DNA of 20,936 nucleotides from the NCBI GenBank assembly GCA_001802655.1, contig MGZO01000126.1:8398-29333 (forward strand). The letters are read 5' to 3'. Below the pieces are notes generated by a model. That model did not search any database, was not told where the DNA came from, and was given only the letters and a program-made list of their open reading frames with translations. The translations under genes and the position numbers were made by a program. Positions 15,781 to 20,936 of the stretch are shown here, in pieces. This stretch comes from Hydrogenophilales bacterium RIFOXYD1_FULL_62_11 (lineage in GTDB: Bacteria; Pseudomonadota; Gammaproteobacteria; Burkholderiales; Thiobacillaceae). Positions within the stretch are counted from its first letter, which is position 1. Every line of letters starts with the position of its first letter.

Positions 15781-17049
15781 TCAGCCTCGAGCACTGTTTG
15801 TTTCAAGGTTTCGTGAAGCAAGTGCTAGCACGTGCGGCAGGCTGGTGCGGATGCGTTTGCGATTGTCGTACCGTTGTGTGAATGCTTGATTGATCTTGTT
15901 CATGAACTCATCGCTGACGCATTGCGTAGGTGCAATGATGTGTTCGAGCGACAGGCCAAAGTGTTGATACAAGCCTTCAAATTTGTCTTGATAGGTGATC
16001 GATAGAATGGGCGTGCCACTGCCTAGTGAGGCGATGGCCAAATGCATGCGTCCCGTGATGACGAGATCGAGGAGGCCGGTAATCCGCTTGATCTTGCCGG
16101 GGTGATTGATCGGGGTATAGCGGGCGTGTGAGAAACCATTTTTTTGTAGCTGTTTTTCGAGCGCCTGGAGCATCGACACATCGCCCGATTGCGGCTTGAG
16201 ATCATGCGGAATCAGCATGAATGCCAGGTTGTTCATTTCTGCGGCAAGCACGAGTTGCTCAGCCAGGCGGGTGATCAATGTGGGTGTGTCGGTTTGCGTG
16301 AGCAGGGGGGCCAAAGCGTGGGCGTTCAGGTTGACGCCAACCGGGCTGCGACCTGCATTGTGCATGTTGCTTATCCAGGCTTCTGCCTCGGGTTCCGGTT
16401 CGGTGGCGGGTGGCATCAGAAAAGCGCTATCCGCACACAAGGTGGCCGGGATGCCGACAATTTGCCTGAAGCGATCAAGTGAGGGCTGATCGCGGATATT
16501 CACCGTCACCTTGGGATGCAATCTGGATAAGGCGTGAACAGTCGGGCGGCGCGGGTGACGGTTGAAACTGAAGCCCAGTGTTGTGGCCGGAATGCCGAGC
16601 ATTGCGCTGTGATTGCAGTAATCAACAATACGTTGCACCAGTGAGGCGCCATATTTGCCGTCCAGAATGTCGGCGCCCATCACAAACAGCGCGTGGTGTT
16701 GGCGAATCACGCGGTCAAAGGCGATGCTGCCCGCTCTGCCAGCCCAGGCGGCTATCACCTGGATCTCGCCGACTCCTGGTACGGTCATGCTGTGGTTTCG
16801 TGTTCCGATGATGGTGAAGATGGCTTCTGGATTGCGCATGCGTAGCGATTGCAGCAATGCGGTAAACATTGCCATGTCGCCCAGCGACCCCGATGGGTTG
16901 CTGACGTCGCCCGGGATGATCACGAAACGGCTGGCGATTTCCGGAACGGCCACAAGAAGAGGCCCACGCAGCCGGCGCAACGGCACGCCAACCTCGAAGA
17001 GGTTGCGGATGATGATGGCCTGATCAATCAGGTATTGTTTGATGGTCAT
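15781..17049 (-). CDS. Polysaccharide pyruvyl transferase family protein
   Basis: A 422-residue protein. GDVSNPSGSLGDMAM (47-61) is the N-terminal Gly-rich loop, FVMGADILDG (122-131) is the second conserved strand-loop, and TGRMHLAIASLGSGTP (332-347) followed by YQDKFEGL (353-360) is the characteristic C-terminal signature of the PS_pyruv_trans family (CsaB, WcaK/AmsJ, EpsO and relatives). These enzymes transfer pyruvate from phosphoenolpyruvate onto a sugar as a ketal, adding negative charge to the polymer. Not every family member has been shown to do this, so the donor is inferred. No signal peptide is seen. ATG 17049 overlaps the stop of the upstream GT4 gene in ATGA, indicating translational coupling. 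Confidence 0.88.
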   Translation of the reverse strand: MTIKQYLIDQAIIIRNLFEVGVPLRRLRGPLLVAVPEIASRFVIIPGDVSNPSGSLGDMAMFTALLQSLRMRNPEAIFTIIGTRNHSMTVPGVGEIQVIAAWAGRAGSIAFDRVIRQHHALFVMGADILDGKYGASLVQRIVDYCNHSAMLGIPATTLGFSFNRHPRRPTVHALSRLHPKVTVNIRDQPSLDRFRQIVGIPATLCADSAFLMPPATEPEPEAEAWISNMHNAGRSPVGVNLNAHALAPLLTQTDTPTLITRLAEQLVLAAEMNNLAFMLIPHDLKPQSGDVSMLQALEKQLQKNGFSHARYTPINHPGKIKRITGLLDLVITGRMHLAIASLGSGTPILSITYQDKFEGLYQHFGLSLEHIIAPTQCVSDEFMNKINQAFTQRYDNRKRIRTSLPHVLALASRNLETNSARG

Positions 17050-18182
17050 GGCGTTGCCCTTGGGGGCGCGATCAGGGTGCGCACAAGGTGTTCCACCCGA
17101 TCAGCAAACAGCGCGTGCGTGTAATGCTGCTCAATTTGACCACGCCCCTTTTCCGCTTCGTTGCGTCTGGTGCTGATATCACCCAGCCAGTCAATGCATC
17201 GTTGGGCAAAATGCGCATCGTCCTGTGCGATGCTCAAACCAGCGTTTTCCAGGTCGACTTTGAAAGCATCTGCGCAATGAGGCGTGGTCACGCACGCCCG
17301 TCCATAGGCCAGCGATTCCAGAATCTTGATGTTGGTGCCGCCGCCTGAGTAGATTGGGGAAATGGTGAATGCGGCATTGCGATAAACCTCACCCAGATCA
17401 TCGACAAATCCGGGGGCAGAGACATCTGGATGCAGCTCCCAGGCCCGCCGGGTGGCGGGCGGGGCGGCGCCAACGAGCAGCAGCCGGGCTTTGGGCTGGG
17501 CAACCTTGATGGCAGGCCAGCAGCGGGCAAGAAAACGGTCGATTCCTTCGCGATTGGGCGCGTACCAGAGTGAACCGACGAACAAAAGCGTGGTGCTCTC
17601 GATTTGTGGAAAAGGCTGGGCAGGCGGATTGAACGGGATGTTGGGCAAGATGCTTGAGCGCAGTTTGGGGTGCCCTGCCTGGTCGCGTTGGTTAACAAAA
17701 AAGTAGGCATCAAATCGCTTGAGCTGCTGGCGCGCCAGTCGCGCGGCGTAGGCGGACTTGAGGCGCGCTGCCCATGTCAGCAGTCCGGGTGTGTAGCAAT
17801 ATCTCCAGTCATCGAGATCAACCACAGTGCGTACGCCGGGCGGGATCGCCAGTTTGGAAATGGGGTTGAGATAGCGGCTGACGATGAGCCGATAGGAACT
17901 TAGGTCAATTCCGGCAGCATAGAGTGCCTGGCTCAGGGTTCGGTCGGGCTTGAATTTTCCGATGCCGAGCGGGTGTTGATGCCACAGTGCGTGTGCGAGG
18001 ATGCCCGGCGTGAATGACTCCAGCCGGCTGGGGTCAGAGGTGGGTTTGATCAACAATATGTCCACTTCACCCAGCGTCTGCAGGGCTTGGCGCAGCAACG
18101 CCGTGCGCTGCTGCGCGCCCGACCGGGGCTCAAGCGGCGAGGCTGGGGAAACCAGCAGGATGCGGTCAGGTTTGGCGGCCAT
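17046..18182 (-). CDS. GT-B fold glycosyltransferase (GT4-like)
   Basis: A 378-residue GT-B enzyme. The N-terminal domain starts RILLVSPASPLEPRSGAQQRT, with the Gly of the acceptor-side loop near 22. The C-terminal domain starts LLFVGSLWYAPNREGI (199-214). SGGGTNIKILESLAYGRACVTT (279-300) holds the Glu of the EX7E-like nucleotide-sugar site. GTG 18212 would add ten residues (MKPYREACHA); ATG 18182 is preferred because it begins at the first strand, but neither has a clear Shine-Dalgarno, so the start is uncertain. The gene overlaps the pyruvyl transferase start by four bases. The family is clear, the sugar unknown. Confidence 0.87.
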   Translation of the reverse strand: MAAKPDRILLVSPASPLEPRSGAQQRTALLRQALQTLGEVDILLIKPTSDPSRLESFTPGILAHALWHQHPLGIGKFKPDRTLSQALYAAGIDLSSYRLIVSRYLNPISKLAIPPGVRTVVDLDDWRYCYTPGLLTWAARLKSAYAARLARQQLKRFDAYFFVNQRDQAGHPKLRSSILPNIPFNPPAQPFPQIESTTLLFVGSLWYAPNREGIDRFLARCWPAIKVAQPKARLLLVGAAPPATRRAWELHPDVSAPGFVDDLGEVYRNAAFTISPIYSGGGTNIKILESLAYGRACVTTPHCADAFKVDLENAGLSIAQDDAHFAQRCIDWLGDISTRRNEAEKGRGQIEQHYTHALFADRVEHLVRTLIAPPRATP

Positions 18183-18283
18183 TGCGTGGCAGGCTTCGCG
18201 ATAAGGCTTCACCAGGTTCGGCGAAAAACCCCATCAAAATAATGATGACAGCTTGATCATACGTCTTGTCGATGCCTGAACAA

Positions 18284-18301
18284 GCGGGAGGCGAGCCCCG
18301 C
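18284..18301 (-). terminator. Weak hairpin after the first gene of the minus-strand run
   Basis: GCGGG (18284-18288) pairs with CCCGC (18297-18301) across an eight-base loop, about 22 bases past the stop of the GT at 18324. On the minus strand it is followed by TTGTT only, so it would be at best a partial terminator or attenuator. Confidence 0.25.
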
Positions 18302-18323
18302 GTCGTTAAGCCGCCGGGTGTTG

Positions 18324-19328
18324 TTAGTTTTGCGCCAGGTTTGCAATGGCTTGCAGAAAGCGTGTTTCGAACTGTGCTCGATTCGCCAGAAACGAATCGC
18401 GTGCCAGGTTTCCCATGCGTGCTTTTTCAGGATGGGCGAGGGCAAGGGATTGGGCAATCGCCTGTTCCAGACTTGCCTCCCCCACCTGAAAACGCTCGCC
18501 ATATTCGATCGGTATACGGCTTGCCGATTCCGCCAGAAAACCGAAATCTTCCTGCACGAGTTCGTTCATCGGGGGCGCGTGGGTAGTGATTACGACGGCT
18601 TTGGTGGACAAGGCCTCGCTGATGTAGTGTCCGAAACCCTCTGTTTCAGAAGGACAAATATGAATGCCCGAGCGGTTCATCACCATTTGCAGGCTGCCGG
18701 GATCGAGGAAGTCAGTCACGATTTCAATATTGGCTGCGCAGTGCTGCCGCAAATAGGGGTGGCGGGTGATAACCGTGAGTGCTGGCCATTCCGGATGGCG
18801 TTTCCACACCTTCAGCAGGGTGGTGGTGCCTTTGAGTTCGCTTCTACCGGGGATGTGAACGCACGCGGTGTAATCCTTGGCCACCTCTGGCAAGTATTTG
18901 TCTTTAGAGGAGAAACCAATGTGGCGCGTAGCGAAGCCCCGTTCGCGATACACATGTTCTGCATAGCGTGTTTTGCACCAGATCTCATGGCAATTGCGGA
19001 TGAGTTGGGTGGTGAGCGGGCGCATCCATTCCTGGTTGGGAATCAGAATGGCCAAATCGCTGCAGTGCATCCAGCTGCGCGATAGATTCTCAAAAAACAG
19101 CATGATATTTTTGCGCCTGGAGAAGGGCTTGCGCAAAGCCAGAGCAAGTTGCCTGTGGGGCAGATGCAGATTGCTCCGGTGCAACATGTGGGTTGAAACC
19201 GGGTATTTTCCGTGCAGCACAGCCTGAGCAATCTCAGCATCCTGTCTCAGGCCAGGTGTGCCACCGGTTATCAGGTGAAATAAGGTGTTCATCAGTTTGG
19301 TTTTTATCCGGATCAGGGCAAGGGACAT
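18324..19328 (-). CDS. GT-B fold glycosyltransferase (GT4-like)
   Basis: A 334-residue protein, short for GT4. There is little Gly-rich N-terminal loop; instead the front half is basic with several His (HLPHRQLALALRKPF). The C-terminal domain is recognisable: CVHIPGRSELKGTTTLLKVW (156-175) is the beta strand and helix after the linker, and HICPSETEGFGHYISEAL (223-240) holds the ExxGFGxxxxE site that binds the nucleotide sugar. ATG 19328 or ATG 19292 (residue 13, starting MNTLFHLITGG) could begin the protein; neither has a strong Shine-Dalgarno. It is the first gene of the minus-strand run, downstream of the divergent region. It is probably a sugar transferase of the locus; the acceptor is unknown. 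Confidence 0.85.
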   Translation of the reverse strand: MSLALIRIKTKLMNTLFHLITGGTPGLRQDAEIAQAVLHGKYPVSTHMLHRSNLHLPHRQLALALRKPFSRRKNIMLFFENLSRSWMHCSDLAILIPNQEWMRPLTTQLIRNCHEIWCKTRYAEHVYRERGFATRHIGFSSKDKYLPEVAKDYTACVHIPGRSELKGTTTLLKVWKRHPEWPALTVITRHPYLRQHCAANIEIVTDFLDPGSLQMVMNRSGIHICPSETEGFGHYISEALSTKAVVITTHAPPMNELVQEDFGFLAESASRIPIEYGERFQVGEASLEQAIAQSLALAHPEKARMGNLARDSFLANRAQFETRFLQAIANLAQN

Positions 19329-19756
19329 ACCGCTATGTTTTCCAGATAAACGGCTGGCTTTGAGTCGTGACGCATTGCGTCAGCGGATGCACCGCAAGTG
19401 TCGTGCCATGACAAGGATCCTTACCCTGTACGCGATAAGCGTATGCGATGAGGTGGTGAGTTTTTGGCCGGAATGTCGCCCAAGCCATTTTAGGCATGCC
19501 CCACAACTTTATGCTGGCCTTGAGCGTCGATCCCGGCGACTTGACCGGGTTTGCGGCGGCGAACGACCCACGCAGCGTGTCCTTTCCTGAACCCCCTGCG
19601 CGTCTTGTTCCAAATAACAGTGAACCGACATTCTTCACCCTGTACGATGTCGAAAATTTGCCGTGTTGACCGAATTGGCGACGAGGCGTGTCTGACAGTG
19701 AAGCCTGTCCAGGTGCGGCAAACAGACTGATTTCCAAATGGCGTGGAGTTGCCCCC
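19329..19756. other. 428-base divergent intergenic region
   Basis: It separates the first gene of the minus-strand run from the GT-C-like gene on plus, so it should hold promoters in both directions. I see no convincing -35/-10 pair; TTGTCA on minus (near 19411) and TTGACC on plus (19666-19671) lack good -10 boxes at the right distance. It holds a 15-base palindrome at 19368-19382. A 57-codon plus-strand frame (19496-19669, starting MPHNFMLALSVDPGD) is open but has no Shine-Dalgarno or known domain, and antisense frames also cross the block, so coding here is doubtful. A degraded repeat or mobile-element remnant is possible but unproven. Confidence 0.5.
19368..19382. repeat. 15-base perfect palindrome, candidate operator
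   Basis: TGACGCA-T-TGCGTCA: perfect 7-base half sites around one central base, about 40 bases upstream of the first gene of the minus-strand run. Size and position suit a dimeric regulator site, but a single copy without a known regulator is weak evidence. Confidence 0.35.
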
Positions 19757-20936
19757 ATGATGAATCGACAGAACCTTAATGTGGGGGACGATTCCCGGAC
19801 TCCGGCGGGACAGGGCGAAATCTTGGCCTGGATGATCATCCTGTGGGCGGGCATGACGCTGGTCCTCACTGCATTTTTGTTGTGGATCGGGCAACCCGTC
19901 AGTGGCTCCGCGCTGTGGCTGGGGCTGGCCGTTGCGCTCTCGGCGACCTGGAAGCTGGTTCCGGATAGACGTGTCTGGTTTCCTGCGGTGCTGGGACTCG
20001 TGGCCGCAAGCACGTTTGGCACATTCGCCCTGGAATGGTTGTATGACTTCAGTGGTGATGGCCAGGAATATCACGTGCCGGGCATCCTGGCCCTGGCTCA
20101 GGGCTGGAACCCCTTTCATTCGCCCCAGCTTGCAGAATGGAATCCCGGGTTCGAGTCAGGTGTGACCTCGGGGATTTATATCCAGCATTATGCGAAGGGT
20201 GCCTGGTTGCTGGCCGCCGCTACTTTTCGCGGCAGCGGATTGCTGGAAGGCAGCAAAATATGGAACCTGTTATATCCCCTGGCGACGCTGCTGGTTGCGC
20301 AAGCCTTTCTGCGCCGCATGGGGCTGACACGCGTCTGGTCATGGGGGCTGGCATTTGCAGTTGCGGCCAATCCGGTGAGCGTATACCAGCTCCCCAGTTT
20401 TTATGTTGATGGCCAGCTGGCCTCGCTGTTTACCCTTGTGCTGCTGTTTTCGCTGGACTATTTCAGGCAGCCTGCGACCCGTACGCTTTTTCTGGTTGCC
20501 GCCAGCCTGGTGCTTTTGGTGAATATCAAGTTCACGGGCCTGGTCTATGCCGTTTTCCTGGCTACTGGCCTCGCAGGTGGCGCCTGGTTGTGGAAAAAAC
20601 GTGTCGGGCTGCGATCCTATTTTTTGATGACAGGCATGGCATTGCTCGTGGCGGTGATGGGCGTCGGTTATCAGCCCTATATCACCAACACGCTGCAGCA
20701 GGGCCATCCCTTCTATCCTGCACTGGGACGTGAGGATGGGCGCAATGTTCAGTGGCGTTCTGCGCCACCCGCGTTTCTGGCCATGAATCGTGTCGAAAAA
20801 GTGGCCTATTCCCTGAGCAGCCGCTCTTCCGGTTCGTCCGGGATGCCCGTCTGGAAAACCCCCTTCAGCCTGGACAAACAGGAGCTTTATGCATTCTTCG
20901 CCGTCGACGCTCATTACGGCGGGTTCGGCCCCTGGT
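19757..20936 (+). CDS. GT-C-like integral membrane glycosyltransferase (3' end beyond window)
   Basis: Open from ATG 19757 (or ATG 19760) to the window edge, at least 393 residues. GGAG at 19745-19748 lies eight bases upstream. Hydrophobic segments occur at about 23-45, 50-64, 74-92, 145-155, 168-185, 195-210, 220-235, 245-270 and 290-310. Between the first ones lies a polar loop with SGDGQEYHVPGILALAQGWNP (99-119). An Asp-rich first periplasmic loop of the form D-x-Q-x-Y-H-x-P followed by GWNP is characteristic of GT-C/ArnT-PMT-like transferases, which use polyprenyl-phosphate sugars on the periplasmic side. An O-antigen/Wzy-like role cannot be excluded. It is on the opposite strand to the main run and divergently arranged. 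Confidence 0.8.
   Translation, partial: MMNRQNLNVGDDSRTPAGQGEILAWMIILWAGMTLVLTAFLLWIGQPVSGSALWLGLAVALSATWKLVPDRRVWFPAVLGLVAASTFGTFALEWLYDFSGDGQEYHVPGILALAQGWNPFHSPQLAEWNPGFESGVTSGIYIQHYAKGAWLLAAATFRGSGLLEGSKIWNLLYPLATLLVAQAFLRRMGLTRVWSWGLAFAVAANPVSVYQLPSFYVDGQLASLFTLVLLFSLDYFRQPATRTLFLVAASLVLLVNIKFTGLVYAVFLATGLAGGAWLWKKRVGLRSYFLMTGMALLVAVMGVGYQPYITNTLQQGHPFYPALGREDGRNVQWRSAPPAFLAMNRVEKVAYSLSSRSSGSSGMPVWKTPFSLDKQELYAFFAVDAHYGGFGPW

Noticed and set aside
19423..19646. 10-base direct repeat accctgtacg at 19423-19432 and 19637-19646
   Set aside because: Two copies of ten bases over 200 bases apart can arise by chance, and no further matching flanks were found.
19490..20119. Minus-strand frames of over 200 codons crossing the divergent region
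   Set aside because: They run antisense through the start of the GT-C-like gene, which has a Shine-Dalgarno and clear membrane segments; composition is His/Gln/Arg-rich and no domain is seen.
1..20936. JUMPstart/ops element (GGCGGTAGC), CRISPR arrays, tRNA or IS terminal repeats
   Set aside because: Looked for by eye on both strands; none was found.

Overview
The window is most likely from the chromosome of a Gram-negative proteobacterium, probably a betaproteobacterium. This is an inference from moderately GC-rich codon use and the character of the envelope-polysaccharide proteins; no rRNA, tRNA or marker gene confirms it. Almost all of it is one surface- or exo-polysaccharide locus. I count eleven glycosyltransferase-like proteins (nine cytosolic-type GT-A/GT-B enzymes, one GT fused to a membrane alkaline-phosphatase-superfamily domain, and one partial GT-C-type membrane protein). 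There is also a Wzx-type flippase, a polysaccharide deacetylase, a polysaccharide pyruvyl transferase, a SAM methyltransferase, a PP-loop ATPase with a QueC-like Cys cluster, and a secreted TPR protein.

Layout. Bases 1-1752 (+): the end of an upstream gene, a GT2 enzyme and an exported TPR protein with a Pro/Thr/Ala-rich tail. Bases 1749-19328 (-): fourteen genes in one direction, converging on the TPR gene so tightly that the two stop codons share a CTAG. In transcription order these are two GT4-type enzymes, pyruvyl transferase, PP-loop protein, methyltransferase and an unassigned GT-A-like protein. A 369-base gap follows, then Wzx flippase, deacetylase, four GT2 enzymes (two of them tandem paralogues), an unassigned GT-A-like protein and the GT2-membrane-AlkP fusion. 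Bases 19329-19756 are a divergent intergenic region with a 15-base palindrome. From 19757 (+) a GT-C-like integral membrane protein runs off the right edge.

How the genes could work together (inference). The cytosolic GTs build a repeat unit on a lipid carrier. Pyruvyl transferase, methyltransferase and perhaps the PP-loop enzyme decorate it or its sugar precursors. Wzx flips it, and the deacetylase trims acetyl groups. The AlkP-type domain has Thr where sulfatases carry formylglycine, so it more likely adds or removes a phospho-substituent than a sulfate. No initiating phosphoglycosyl transferase, clear Wzy polymerase, Wzz/Wzc chain-length protein or outer-membrane exporter is visible; those genes would lie outside the window.

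The most unusual items are the GT2-AlkP fusion with its Thr nucleophile and the PP-loop/Cys4 protein next to the pyruvyl transferase and methyltransferase genes. No CRISPR array, tRNA, rRNA or intact mobile element was seen.
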